Positions 52,245 to 61,950 of a stretch of 64,000 bases of DNA are shown here, piece after piece. The notes under the pieces were generated by a model. It searched no databases. It worked only from the letters and a program-made list of their open reading frames with translations, and had not been told where the DNA came from. A program made the position numbers and the translations under genes. The stretch's first letter is position 1, and each line of letters opens with the position of its first letter. The stretch comes from Spirosoma sordidisoli (GTDB lineage: Bacteria; Bacteroidota; Bacteroidia; Cytophagales; Spirosomataceae): assembly GCF_004138325.1 (NCBI RefSeq), contig NZ_SBLB01000001.1, positions 682,001-746,000 on the forward strand, read 5' to 3'.

Positions 52245-53927
52245 ATGAAAAAGTCATATCTATTGGTGAGTGCCTTGACAGTGGGCTTACTCTTCAGCAC
52301 AACCTCCTGCAAAGACGTATTGGAAGAGGTACCTGTTTCGCAGGTAGGCGCTCAGTACATCAACAGCGCAGCCGGGTTCGAAGCCGCGGGCCGCGCAGCC
52401 TATTCGACCCTGCGCGATTTCTACGGTCGCGAGATCGGGATGAACCTGACCGTATTCGGCACCGACACCTATACGATGGGGGCCGATGGGAGTTACAAGT
52501 TCATGAACCAGTACCTGTCGCAGTTTGACGGGCGGGTCGACATCCTGCGTGACCTCTGGAACAACTTCTACGTGGGCATCAACACGATGAACATTGTCAT
52601 CGATAATGCCGCTACGGTCACCGGTCTGGATGCCAACCTGGTCAAGCGCCGGGTCGCCGAGATGAAATTTCTGCGGGCTCACCATTATTTCGTGCTGGTA
52701 CAGACTTTCGGCGGTGTTGCGCTGATCACAAAAGGTAATCTGGAACCAACTAAAGCGTTCAACCGGGCTTCGGTCAAAGATGCGTATGCTTTAATCACCA
52801 GCGATCTGGAATCGGCTATACCGGATTTGGGTACGCCGACTTCAGACTACGGCCGGGCTACCAAAGGCGCGGCAGAACATCTGCTGGCTCGTGTTTATCT
52901 GACCAAAGCGACCTCGGAAGCCGCTGCCGCCGACGACTACGCCAAAGCAGCTACCTACGCCACGAACGTCATCAAGAATTACAGCTATGCGCTGCTGCCT
53001 GATTTCGCGAGCGTATTTGCCCAGGGGGGTGGTGAGATCAACAGCGAGGTTATTTTCGCTACGCAGTATACGTCCGACGCCTTGACCAATATTGGCGTAG
53101 CCGGTGGGGCTGTCGTAAACGGTAACCAGACTCACCTGTATTTCGGTATGGAATACGATACGCAGGCAGGTATGCAACGCGACGTGCTGGGTGGCCGTCC
53201 TTTCAAACGCTACCGCCCAACTACGTACATGCTCGAAACGGTTTTTGCCCAGGCAAACCGGGTCAATGATTCGCGCTACAAAAAGACGTTTAAGGATACC
53301 TGGCTCAGCAACCGCCCTGGCACCTACACCAACATGTTCGACGATTCAAAAACGTCGGCCACCTTTGCCGCTGGCGATACCACGATTTTTATTCCGGGTT
53401 TCGAGATGTCGAAGGCTGAGCGGGCCAAGCGCAAATACCAGGTGCTGGTGCCGAGCAACTACCGCCCCAACCTGTTCCCAACCCTTCAGAAGTTCCTGGA
53501 CCCCCTCCGCCCCGACCGGACGTACGAGGCCGGTAGCCGCGACTTCCTGATGTTCCGACTGGCTGAAACCTACCTGATTCTGGGCGAGGCACAGTTCAGA
53601 CTGGGTAAGCTCACCGAAGCAGCCGAAGCCATCAACGTAGTCCGTCGGCGGGCAGCCTGGCCGGGTCGGCAAACTCAGATGGAAATTACCCCCGCTCAGC
53701 TGAGTATCGATTTCATCCTCGATGAGCGCGACCGCGAGCTGGCCGGCGAAATGTTCCGCTGGTTCGATCTGAAACGGACGGGTAAACTGATTGAACGCGT
53801 CAAAGCCCACAACCCCGATGGCGGTCCGAACATTAAGGATTTCCACGTACTGCGGCCTATTCCGCAGGATCAGATCGACCGTACCACCAACGGGGCTACT
53901 GCCTTCCCGCAAAACCCCGGCTACTAA
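52245..53927 (+). CDS. SusD/RagB family nutrient-binding lipoprotein
   Basis: 560 residues from the ATG at 52245. Signal peptide ends in the lipobox TTSCKD (Cys near residue 22). The helical TPR-like scaffold (MKFLRAHHYFVLVQTFGGV in part) and C-terminal DERDRELAGEMFRWFDLKRT are the SusD signature. It caps the SusC barrel and binds the ligand at the surface. The stop lies before a terminator; the following genes are likely part of the same locus. Confidence 0.95.
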   Translation: MKKSYLLVSALTVGLLFSTTSCKDVLEEVPVSQVGAQYINSAAGFEAAGRAAYSTLRDFYGREIGMNLTVFGTDTYTMGADGSYKFMNQYLSQFDGRVDILRDLWNNFYVGINTMNIVIDNAATVTGLDANLVKRRVAEMKFLRAHHYFVLVQTFGGVALITKGNLEPTKAFNRASVKDAYALITSDLESAIPDLGTPTSDYGRATKGAAEHLLARVYLTKATSEAAAADDYAKAATYATNVIKNYSYALLPDFASVFAQGGGEINSEVIFATQYTSDALTNIGVAGGAVVNGNQTHLYFGMEYDTQAGMQRDVLGGRPFKRYRPTTYMLETVFAQANRVNDSRYKKTFKDTWLSNRPGTYTNMFDDSKTSATFAAGDTTIFIPGFEMSKAERAKRKYQVLVPSNYRPNLFPTLQKFLDPLRPDRTYEAGSRDFLMFRLAETYLILGEAQFRLGKLTEAAEAINVVRRRAAWPGRQTQMEITPAQLSIDFILDERDRELAGEMFRWFDLKRTGKLIERVKAHNPDGGPNIKDFHVLRPIPQDQIDRTTNGATAFPQNPGY

Positions 53928-53948
53928 TCACGTTGAACCATACTCAGC

Positions 53949-53984
53949 AAAAGCACCGGAACCCGTTCGTTTCGGTGCTTTTTG
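53949..53984 (+). terminator. Terminator after susD
   Basis: AAAAGCACCG (53949-53958) pairs with CGGTGCTTTT (53973-53982) around a 14-base loop, then T. It ends the fecR-susC-susD transcript, so the following genes need a promoter of their own. Confidence 0.85.
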
Positions 53985-54034
53985 TTTCTGTTCCTGGCAG
54001 GATAAGTAGAAAAACGGCATTGGCGTCTTACACA

Positions 54035-54095
54035 GATGCATGGGCGTACAGCATGCTCTGTTTAACCATCAGTATTCGGTTCAGCCTATACTGAT
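54035..54095 (+). promoter_or_regulatory. Two inverted repeats before the TIM-barrel gene
   Basis: CAGA-T-GCATG (54035-54044) pairs with CATGCTCTG (54053-54061) with one bulged T. ATCAGTAT (54068-54075) pairs with ATACTGAT (54088-54095). The second ends 20 bases upstream of the ATG. Operator or leader function is inferred. Confidence 0.4.
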
Positions 54096-54115
54096 TATTC
54101 CTAACTCTTATCACT

Positions 54116-55042
54116 ATGAATGAAACTGTAAATAGACGACAGTTTCTGAAAACCACTGGTATTTCGGCTCTGGCTCTCACAGCCGGAGCCGATTTTTTGC
54201 TGGCTCAGTCAGCAAAAAAGTCTGGTTTGCAGATCGCTTATTCAGCCATCACCTGGGGCGGCAACGACGCCCAGGCCATTGCCGACCTGGCCGCTCTTGG
54301 CTACCGGGGTGTTCAGTTGCGAGCCAATACCTTTGGTCCCTACAAAGCCAAACCGTCAGAACTGAAAGCGTTACTGGATCAGCATAAACTGAAGCTGGCC
54401 ATGTTCTCGAGCGGTAACGTAGAGATCGATCCCGCCAAAGAACAGAGTACGATCGATATGCACGTGGCTCACGCCAGCTTCGTGAAAGCCCTGGGCGGAT
54501 CGGCCATTCAGCTCACCAACAGTGTTCGGCCCAAAGATCGGCTTCCAACCACCGACGAACTGAAACGGCTGGCGGCCGTCATGAACGAAATCGGCAAACA
54601 GACTGCCGATATGGGTGTTCAGGCGGCTTACCATAACCACATGAACCAGCTCGGCGAAACGCCGGAAGAAGTTGATGTCATTGTGCAGGCCATGAATCCC
54701 AAATACTGCAAGCTGCTGCTCGACATTGCCCACTACAAACAGGGCGGTGGACAGCCCGAACAGGCCGTGAAGCAGTATAAGGACCTGCTGTATGCACTGC
54801 ACCTGAAAGATACCATGTCGCCCCTGCCCGATAAACCCGACAATCCTAAAGCCTACAAGTTCGTTGAGCTGGGCCGGGGTAATGTCAACGTTCCCGCCGT
54901 ATTCAGTGCTCTCGACGAGATTAACTTCAAAGGCTGGGGCATCATTGAACTGGATGGCGTTCCTGAAAAAGACAAATCAGCGGCCCAGTGTGCCCAGATC
55001 AATAAAGACTACATTACCAAAACGCTTAAACACAACCTGTAA
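54116..55042 (+). CDS. Sugar phosphate isomerase/epimerase-like TIM-barrel protein
   Basis: 308 residues. A twin-arginine-like leader (NRRQFLKTTGISALALTAGA) implies export. The mature part is the xylose isomerase-like TIM barrel (AP endonuclease family 2): AYSAITWGGND, AYHNHMNQLGE with metal ligands, LLLDIAHYKQGGG and HLKDT followed by LGRGNVNVPAVF. Such enzymes epimerise, isomerise or eliminate on keto-sugars. It is followed by the DUF1080 and Gfo/Idh genes, so a periplasmic role on an oxidised sugar is plausible. Confidence 0.88.
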   Translation: MNETVNRRQFLKTTGISALALTAGADFLLAQSAKKSGLQIAYSAITWGGNDAQAIADLAALGYRGVQLRANTFGPYKAKPSELKALLDQHKLKLAMFSSGNVEIDPAKEQSTIDMHVAHASFVKALGGSAIQLTNSVRPKDRLPTTDELKRLAAVMNEIGKQTADMGVQAAYHNHMNQLGETPEEVDVIVQAMNPKYCKLLLDIAHYKQGGGQPEQAVKQYKDLLYALHLKDTMSPLPDKPDNPKAYKFVELGRGNVNVPAVFSALDEINFKGWGIIELDGVPEKDKSAAQCAQINKDYITKTLKHNL

Positions 55043-55093
55043 GCCAGTGCACCGGGGTTTACCTCTGGCGCCCGGGCGTTAATCTGAACACGT

Positions 55094-55837
55094 ATGAAAC
55101 ACCTTTTTGTAGCCGGCATCCTGTCGCTGAGTCTGATAGCTGCCGAAAAACCCCAAAGCCCCAATACCCTAACCGATAAAGAACGGAAAGAAGGCTGGAA
55201 GCTGCTCTTCGACGGTAAAACGACAAACGGCTGGCGCGGAGCCTACAAAGACAAGTTTCCGGATAAAGGCTGGTCCGTACAGGATGGTATGCTGAGTATT
55301 CAGAAATCAGACGGATCAGAGTCGCAAAGCTTTGGCGACATTGTTACGACCGGCGAGTACGGCGATTTCGATCTGACTTTCGATTTTAAACTCACCGACG
55401 GAGCTAACAGTGGCCTCAAATACTTCGTGGTTGAGCAGCAGCCGAAACCCAAAGGATCGGCTTTCGGTCTGGAGTTCCAGGTTCTTGATGACGACAAACA
55501 CCCCGACGCCAAGATGGGTCGCGATGGTAACCGAACAATCGGTTCGCTCTACGACCTGATCACAGCCACCGGAAAAAAAGCCAACCCCATCGGCGAATGG
55601 AACACGGGCCGGGTGGTGTCAAAAGGGCAGCACGTTGAACACTGGCTGAACGGCAAAAAAGTGGTCGAATACGAGCGGGGCAGCGAAAAATTCCGGGAGC
55701 TGGTTGCCATGAGCAAATACAAAGCCCCCGAGTATAACGCCAACGGCCGGTTTGGTGAGGCCAGCAAAGGTCACATCCTGCTTCAGGACCACGGCGACCA
55801 GGTATCGTACCGCAACATCAAGATAAAGACCCTGTAA
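55094..55837 (+). CDS. DUF1080 (3-keto-disaccharide hydrolase-type) protein
   Basis: 247 residues. A short signal-like N-terminus (HLFVAGILSLSLIAAE) is followed by a concanavalin-like jelly roll typical of DUF1080: GWKLLFDGKTTNGWRGAYK, GEYGDFDLTFDFKL, NSGLKYFV, FGLEFQVLDDDKHPDA, RNIKIKTL at the end. The family is now linked to hydrolysis of 3-keto-glycosides and other oxidised disaccharides. It lies between the TIM-barrel and Gfo/Idh genes, 51 and 172 bases away. Confidence 0.9.
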   Translation: MKHLFVAGILSLSLIAAEKPQSPNTLTDKERKEGWKLLFDGKTTNGWRGAYKDKFPDKGWSVQDGMLSIQKSDGSESQSFGDIVTTGEYGDFDLTFDFKLTDGANSGLKYFVVEQQPKPKGSAFGLEFQVLDDDKHPDAKMGRDGNRTIGSLYDLITATGKKANPIGEWNTGRVVSKGQHVEHWLNGKKVVEYERGSEKFRELVAMSKYKAPEYNANGRFGEASKGHILLQDHGDQVSYRNIKIKTL

Positions 55838-56009
55838 ACCCGGACCACAGACCCGAACAGGTAACCAGCCTGTCGCCCAAATTCTGAGCATCCGCCAAGT
55901 AAAGTACCTGCCAGTCATGACTTTACCAGGATAACGTCAGGCGAGTAACAGGCTGATGATGAAGTAACGGCATACAGCTTATTTTATAAACCAGAGATAC
56001 TACGTCACT
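55838..56009. other. Spacer before the Gfo/Idh gene
   Basis: 172 bases without a gene. It contains a 7-base inverted repeat GTAAAGT/ACTTTAC (55900-55927 region) and nothing else recognisable. A terminator or promoter could lie here, but neither is clear. Confidence 0.3.
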
Positions 56010-57350
56010 ATGGAAAATCGTCGCGATTTTATTAAAAAAACGGCCGTGGCCGGCCTGGGCCTTGCGCTGCCGACGGCCAGCTTCTCGGCCAGCAGTTACG
56101 CTCGTATTCTGGGCGCAAACGACCGGGTTCGGGTAGGGATCATCGGTTTCTCGGACCGGTTCCGGCAATCGCTGGCGCCGTCGTTCATGAACCACGCCAA
56201 AGACATGAATTTTGCATTTGTGGGCGTTTCGGACATCTGGAGCCGCCGTCGCGATGAAGCCGAATCATTTCTGAAAGGCAAGGGCTGGAACGACAGCGCC
56301 TTCTTCAAAGCCCGCAACAACGACGAACTCCTGGATCGGAAAGACGTGGATGCGGTCATCATCAGCACTGCCGACTTCCAGCACGCGCTCCACTGCGTCG
56401 ATGCCGTAGAATCTGGCCGGGATGTGTACGTCGAAAAGCCGTTTGCCGAATCGCTGGAAGATGCCCGCAAGGCTTTGAAAGCGGTTGAAAAGTCGAAGAA
56501 AATCGTACAGGTCGGTTCGCAGCGCCGGTCGGCTCCCAACTATCATGCCGCCAATGATTTTATCCGATCCGGTAAATTTGGCGACATCAGCATGGTAGAG
56601 ATGACCTGGAACGTGAACCAGCCCGGCCGCTGGCGCCGGGCCAAACTGGTTTCCGAAATCCGGAAAGAAGATACCGACTGGACCCGCTTCCTGCTCAACC
56701 GCCCCAAAGTAGACTGGGATTCGCGCAAATACCTCGAGTACCGCCTGTTCTACCCATACTCGTCCGGCATTCCGGGTCAGTGGATGTCGCACCAGATCGA
56801 TACCGTTCACTGGTTCAGCGGTCTCGAACATCCGCGCTCGGTAGTCGCCAACGGGGGTGTGTATGTCTGGAAAGACGGTCGGGTAAACCCCGATACGTTT
56901 ACGGCCGTGTTCGATTACGGTCCGGACAACGACAAAGCCAAAGGGTTTCAGGTGCTGTATTCATCGCGGATGCACAACGAAGCAGGCGGCACGAAAGAGT
57001 ATTACTACTCGAACGGCGGCATGATCAACCTCGATACCAACAAGATTACCTCGGAGGGTGGTTTGCAGGCAGGTCCGGCCAAAGAGATGGGAATGGAGCC
57101 AAACCTTCTGGCTGCTACGGAGCTCAAATCGATGGGCCAGATGGCAACCGGTGCCAATACCGGAGCCGACCCCATGACGTCGCTGCACATGCGCAACTGG
57201 ATGGAATGCGTACGGAGCCGTAAAGAGCCGAACGCACCCGCTAAAGCAGGCTTTAACCACTCCATTGCCAATATCATGGCAACCATGGCGCTGCATACCG
57301 GTAAGCGTGTTACCTGGGATGCTACCAAACAGGATGTTGTAGTCAGCTAA
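56010..57350 (+). CDS. Gfo/Idh/MocA family oxidoreductase with Tat signal
   Basis: 446 residues. Twin-arginine leader (NRRDFIKKTAVAGLGLALPT) followed by the Rossmann domain (VRVGIIGFSDRFR) and the catalytic VYVEKPFAESLEDARKALKA, in which the Lys of EKP is catalytic. The C-terminal half has WMSHQIDTVHWFSGLEH with the second catalytic His. Likely oxidises a sugar hydroxyl in the periplasm with a tightly bound NAD(P). It ends the putative 3-keto-glycoside set. Confidence 0.93.
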   Translation: MENRRDFIKKTAVAGLGLALPTASFSASSYARILGANDRVRVGIIGFSDRFRQSLAPSFMNHAKDMNFAFVGVSDIWSRRRDEAESFLKGKGWNDSAFFKARNNDELLDRKDVDAVIISTADFQHALHCVDAVESGRDVYVEKPFAESLEDARKALKAVEKSKKIVQVGSQRRSAPNYHAANDFIRSGKFGDISMVEMTWNVNQPGRWRRAKLVSEIRKEDTDWTRFLLNRPKVDWDSRKYLEYRLFYPYSSGIPGQWMSHQIDTVHWFSGLEHPRSVVANGGVYVWKDGRVNPDTFTAVFDYGPDNDKAKGFQVLYSSRMHNEAGGTKEYYYSNGGMINLDTNKITSEGGLQAGPAKEMGMEPNLLAATELKSMGQMATGANTGADPMTSLHMRNWMECVRSRKEPNAPAKAGFNHSIANIMATMALHTGKRVTWDATKQDVVVS

Positions 57351-57367
57351 CCGACGGCTTATTCTAT

Positions 57368-57416
57368 AAAAAGCCGGGCCGTTGATGCGTAATAGCATTA
57401 ACGGCCCGGCTTTTTT
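57368..57416. terminator. Bidirectional terminator between the Gfo/Idh and nuclease genes
   Basis: AAAAAGCCGGGCCGTT (57368-57383) pairs with its complement (57400-57415), extended by ATGC/GCAT. The A- and T-runs on both sides stop both convergent genes. Confidence 0.92.
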
Positions 57417-57435
57417 ATGTCTGCTCAGGAAAATC

Positions 57436-60400
57436 CTATTGCTTAACTACCTTAAGCACGACGGTCTGCTGACCGGCGGACAACCGCAGCAGGTACAGAC
57501 CCGCGGGCCGACTACCCAGCCGCACCCGTTCCAGCTGATCAGCAGTGGTAACAGGTACCGAGGAGTCGACAAGGGCATTACCAGCCAGATCGGTCAGCAC
57601 GATTCCGACGGTTTTACCCATCGCCCCGCTGATACGAACTGTAAACTCCTCGCCTACCGGATTCGGCAGCAGCGTAGCCGTCAGGGTGGTACCGGGTTCA
57701 GCCGCGGCCGCTAACCGACCATTTGGGTTGGTAAACGTTAGCGTAAACGAGGTGCGTACTGACTGCCCAGCGCCATCGATGGCCGTTACCGTAATCACGC
57801 GCTGATCGGGCTGGCTGACGGTTCCCATGATGGTCTGGTTGAGGTACATCAGTCCACGGGGCAGGTCACTTACATCGATGCCCGCCACGGGGCCGGAGAA
57901 CGTACCGGCCGGGATCGCAAAACTGAAGGGCTGGCCAACCGTACCGGTCTGATTGGGGATCGACTGCGCTACCGCCAGGCTTCCGCTGTTGCTACCCTGA
58001 TTCGGGCTGGTAAACGTAAGCAGGAACGTTGTCTGCACCTGATTCCCCTGTCCATCAACAGCCGTTACGGTAATATACCGCTGGTCGGGCTGACTAACGG
58101 TACCATCGAACAAGCGGGTATCGCTGTAGTAAAACAGCCCGCGGGGCAGATCGCTTACATCAATAGCAGTAACCGGCCCGGAGAAGGTACCCGCCGGAAT
58201 AGCGAAACGGAAGAACTGACCAACGGTACCGGTCTGATCAGGTATGGTCTGCGCTACGGCCAGACTTCCCTGAGCGCCCGTCGAGAACGTAAGCAGGAAA
58301 CCGCTTCTTACGGTGTTGCCCTGGCCATCCGACGCCGTTACGTTTATGTACCGCTGGTCGGGCTGGCTAACCACCCCACTGATTGTCCGGGTGCTGCTTG
58401 TATACATCAGCCCACGGGGCAGATCGCTTACATCTACCGAAGCAACGGAACCGGAGAAGGCGTCGGCGGGAATCGTGAAGCTGAACGACTGCCCTACCAG
58501 AGCGGCCTGATTAGGAATCGGTTTATTCACCGCCAGTGCCCCATTTCCCGGGGTAGGCCCGGCCGCCGACTGAATCGTAAACACGAGCGTCAGGCTGTTG
58601 GCCCCGTTTTGCGGGTCTGTGGCCGTAATGGTTGCGGTGAAGCTACCCGCCTGGGTTGGAATGCCGCTGATCAGCCGCAGGTCAGGCGGGGTCTGGCTCA
58701 GACCGGCGGGCAAACCAGCCGCGCTCAGGGTCAACGGCTGACTTTCCGGATCGGAGAAGGTGCCATCGGGCAGCTTATAGCTGAAAAACTGGCCTACTGT
58801 ACCCGTCTGGGCAGGTAATGTCAGGTTTACGGCAGGCGGCAGATTCGCTCCCTGCGTACGGCAATAAGCCCCGAAATCGAATTCGTACGTAACCTCGGCG
58901 CCACTCTGACGAGCCCGGAGCAGAATGGTGGTGCCGCTGTTGGGATCCGAGCGTTTCTCGGCATCGATCGTGCCGTTCGGGTTCGTTGTCCAGGTCGGGG
59001 TAATGCCCAGTCCGAAAAACTCGATGGGCGTACCATCGCCCCCGCTGGTTCGGAAGGTAATGCCCCCCGTCTGACAGTTGTAGAGCGGCATCGTAAGAGT
59101 CAGTGGCGTAGCAACCGGAGCCAGGTTGAAACGGGCAACGCTAGGGTCGTGATCGCTGTCCTGATCGTTGAACTCCGAGTTGATATGCACCACATCCATG
59201 CGGTCGAGCCGATTGCCGGTCAGGTTGTTACTAACCAGAATGTGGTCAATGGCCTGCGCGTTGCCTTCAAAATTATAGGTATAGCGTTCGTTGGCTGGCA
59301 AGGTCTCGATCAGCGCAGTTAGCGGAGCGGCCTTCAGGATATTGAGCGGACTGGCAAATTCAAAATCGTTCAGGTCACCAGCTACAATGACGTTGGCACT
59401 GGCATCGACGGCCAGAATAGCCTGCACGAAATCGCGTATCACCGTGGCCTGTTGATTGCGCTGGGTCTCACTACTCAATACGGGAGGCTGCACATTTCCG
59501 AACAGCGGATTGTCGCCCCCTTTCGATACCAGGTGGTTACCAATCACGAACACGGTCTGTCCGTTGAAGAGGAACTCACCAGCCAGCGGCTTCCGGCTTG
59601 CGCTGTTGGCGCCCCCCCCATCGAAGGCTGGGTTCGTGGGCTCAACCCGCCCCGGGCTGAACGACAGTTGTGGCTTTCCGCCAACGTTGTTCACGGTCGT
59701 GGCGCTGGTCGATGTGCCTCCCGGACGATCGACGAACGTAACCCGGGCCGGATTGAACAGAAAACCTACCCGAATATTGCCTCCCGGCTCTCCGCCATCC
59801 TGGTTGTTCACGGGGTTAATCTGTCGGTATTCGTAGGTGGGCCCACCAGCCGTAGTGATGGCATTGATCAGCAGGCCAAACGTCGTTGACGCATCTACAA
59901 CCCCGTTATTCGTTGGGCCGCTGTTATCCTGAATCTCTTCCAGCAGCAGAATGTCCGGTGAGCGCAGATTGGTAACGATTCGACCCGCAATGGCCGAGAA
60001 CGTAGCATCGCCCGGGTCCAGGTTCTCTACGTTGAAGGTGCCAAACGTCAGTTGACCGGTCGTACCGGTCAGATCAGTCACCTCTTTGGTCAGCGGGTTA
60101 GAGACCACCACCGGCAGGGATGTAGCCAGCACCTCGTAATTACCAGCCGCATAGTTGACAATCCCGGTAATCGTGTTGAACAAGGCGCCGGTGTTGACCA
60201 CAGGCGTGACAAAACTATTGTTGGGCGGGTTCAGCAGGTTGTCGTCAATCTGGATGCGCTCCGGGTTGAAGTCAGCAGCGCTGATGACGATACCTCCCCG
60301 TGCTGATCGGCCGGTTACGTTAGCGCCATTATCGGCCAGCACCCATACTTCACCCTGGGCTGCCCCACTGGTGACTGTAGGACTGGCTGCAACCGGGTTG

Positions 60401-61950
60401 TTGATCTGTACCCGCATCCCTTCCAGACTCTCGTAGAAATCAATACCGTCGGTGGCGGGGTCGAAACTGCTGAAATTGTCGTCTTCGATGATGGTAGTCG
60501 GAATAGCCCGACCGCCGGCACCCACTATCGTTGCGGCTGGCAGCGTTTGACCTTCCGACAGCTCAGTTACCGTAGGGCTGGTAATCTGCGTAATGGTTAG
60601 GTTAGTACCCGTGCCAAACTCGCCAACGACCCCGCTTACCTGCACGCCGTCACCAACCAAAATGGTAGAAGCCGGCGCCGTACCACTGCCCGTAAAAACG
60701 AATATCCCTTCTGACGTCCGGTCATCAGCGTCCGGCTCGGGATCCTGCATGTAAAACCCGTTCGACGCACGCGCCGTTACGATGCCGGTTACATTGGTAA
60801 CCGTTTGTCCGAACAGGGGGGATCGATGTGAGGTACCCTGTATGGTCCGGATTCGGGTTACGGGCGCACTTTCATTATCAGTAATAACAACCGTTGCCAG
60901 GTTGTCAGGACTGGCCCCAACGGCATAGCTGGTCGAACTGGCCAGCGTCAGGGCAGCCGTCTCGGCGCCTTCCGAATCGGAGTCGTCAACGGGCGTTATG
61001 GTGATATCGGCAGAAGCTGCCCCAGCGGCAATGGTAATGGTGCCACTCAGAGTCGGGGTGTAGTCGGTGCCATTGATAGCAGTGCCTCCCACCGTATAAG
61101 TTACCGTCAGCGGATCCGTTGTAGCACCCGTACGGGAGAAACGAAACGTGCCGGGATCAGAACCGGCTTCCGCAGCGCTGGCGTCAATGGCAGCCAGGGT
61201 TACCGTTGGCAGGGCTACCCCACCGCCGGTCGACGCCGTTACCGTCAGATCATCAATGGCCAGACCGTGATCATTGCCTGTATCGTTCGCATCTGTCCAG
61301 CGAAGTAAAATTTGCTGACCAGCCTCAACGGGCGTTGCGAAGGTGATGGTTTGGGTCAGCGTTGTCCGATTGGCGGCCAAATTACCATCCAAAGCACTAG
61401 CCGCAACGCCTGATATGGGACTTATAAAATCAAGTGCGTCTACAGGAGTACCCGTTGAACTAAGCGTGGGCGAAGGCCCGACAATGTAGGCAAATGTTAA
61501 CCGCTGAGGACCTGCGGGTGGATTGCCTCCCCCAACGCGCCACTGCTCGCCCGTGTAGGTGATGTTTAACGAGGTAATAGCGGTACCGGTGTTATTGGAA
61601 AAAACGACGCCGAAAACCGATTGCAGCGTTCCCGAAGCCAGCGCCCCCAACGCACGATCAACATTGCCGGTTGAACCGTAGCTATACGTATCGCCCGTGT
61701 TTCCAGTGCCCGCATCGGCAGCATACTGTTCGTTATCACGGCCTCCTCCTCCGCTCTCCTGCAACAAAAACCCGGCAGGCAAATCCGCATTGGTAGTGCC
61801 ACTGGTGGCCAGCCCGTTAAAGTTCTGGGTGTAGGTCAGATTGCCCGCCGACAAAGACACCTGAGCCCGGGAGTCGGCTGGCCTGAGCAGCGCCAGCACA
61901 AACAACCCGCCCACCATCGTTGATGAGAGTAGTTTGTAGATTTTATACAT
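57436..61950 (-). CDS. Secreted ExeM/NucH-type nuclease/phosphatase with T9SS sorting domain
   Basis: 1504 residues. Signal peptide; N-terminal beta domain; Calx-beta repeat near residues 248-358 (TDYTPTLSGTITIAAGAA); an OB-like region to about 560; an endonuclease/exonuclease/phosphatase domain near 633-943 with Asn in TFNVEN, Glu in LLLEEIQD, Asp/Asn in GDLNDF and His in DSDHDPS; then Ig/cadherin-like repeats of about 91-95 residues (three near copies, and one more distant); and a C-terminal sorting domain (LLPNPVGEEFTVRISG, GLYLLRL, VVLKVVK). It likely cleaves extracellular DNA or phosphate esters after T9SS export. Confidence 0.93.
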   Translation of the reverse strand: MYKIYKLLSSTMVGGLFVLALLRPADSRAQVSLSAGNLTYTQNFNGLATSGTTNADLPAGFLLQESGGGGRDNEQYAADAGTGNTGDTYSYGSTGNVDRALGALASGTLQSVFGVVFSNNTGTAITSLNITYTGEQWRVGGGNPPAGPQRLTFAYIVGPSPTLSSTGTPVDALDFISPISGVAASALDGNLAANRTTLTQTITFATPVEAGQQILLRWTDANDTGNDHGLAIDDLTVTASTGGGVALPTVTLAAIDASAAEAGSDPGTFRFSRTGATTDPLTVTYTVGGTAINGTDYTPTLSGTITIAAGAASADITITPVDDSDSEGAETAALTLASSTSYAVGASPDNLATVVITDNESAPVTRIRTIQGTSHRSPLFGQTVTNVTGIVTARASNGFYMQDPEPDADDRTSEGIFVFTGSGTAPASTILVGDGVQVSGVVGEFGTGTNLTITQITSPTVTELSEGQTLPAATIVGAGGRAIPTTIIEDDNFSSFDPATDGIDFYESLEGMRVQINNPVAASPTVTSGAAQGEVWVLADNGANVTGRSARGGIVISAADFNPERIQIDDNLLNPPNNSFVTPVVNTGALFNTITGIVNYAAGNYEVLATSLPVVVSNPLTKEVTDLTGTTGQLTFGTFNVENLDPGDATFSAIAGRIVTNLRSPDILLLEEIQDNSGPTNNGVVDASTTFGLLINAITTAGGPTYEYRQINPVNNQDGGEPGGNIRVGFLFNPARVTFVDRPGGTSTSATTVNNVGGKPQLSFSPGRVEPTNPAFDGGGANSASRKPLAGEFLFNGQTVFVIGNHLVSKGGDNPLFGNVQPPVLSSETQRNQQATVIRDFVQAILAVDASANVIVAGDLNDFEFASPLNILKAAPLTALIETLPANERYTYNFEGNAQAIDHILVSNNLTGNRLDRMDVVHINSEFNDQDSDHDPSVARFNLAPVATPLTLTMPLYNCQTGGITFRTSGGDGTPIEFFGLGITPTWTTNPNGTIDAEKRSDPNSGTTILLRARQSGAEVTYEFDFGAYCRTQGANLPPAVNLTLPAQTGTVGQFFSYKLPDGTFSDPESQPLTLSAAGLPAGLSQTPPDLRLISGIPTQAGSFTATITATDPQNGANSLTLVFTIQSAAGPTPGNGALAVNKPIPNQAALVGQSFSFTIPADAFSGSVASVDVSDLPRGLMYTSSTRTISGVVSQPDQRYINVTASDGQGNTVRSGFLLTFSTGAQGSLAVAQTIPDQTGTVGQFFRFAIPAGTFSGPVTAIDVSDLPRGLFYYSDTRLFDGTVSQPDQRYITVTAVDGQGNQVQTTFLLTFTSPNQGSNSGSLAVAQSIPNQTGTVGQPFSFAIPAGTFSGPVAGIDVSDLPRGLMYLNQTIMGTVSQPDQRVITVTAIDGAGQSVRTSFTLTFTNPNGRLAAAAEPGTTLTATLLPNPVGEEFTVRISGAMGKTVGIVLTDLAGNALVDSSVPVTTADQLERVRLGSRPAGLYLLRLSAGQQTVVLKVVKQ
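57720..58545 (-). repeat. Coding tandem repeats in the nuclease gene
   Basis: Three consecutive units of the Ig-like domain, with the equivalent GTACCGGTCT spaced 285 bases apart for the first two and about 273 for the third. Each encodes IPAxxFSGxVxxIDVSDLPRG and VSQPDQRxIxVTAxDG. The DNA is conserved enough for recombination to change copy number. Confidence 0.75.
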
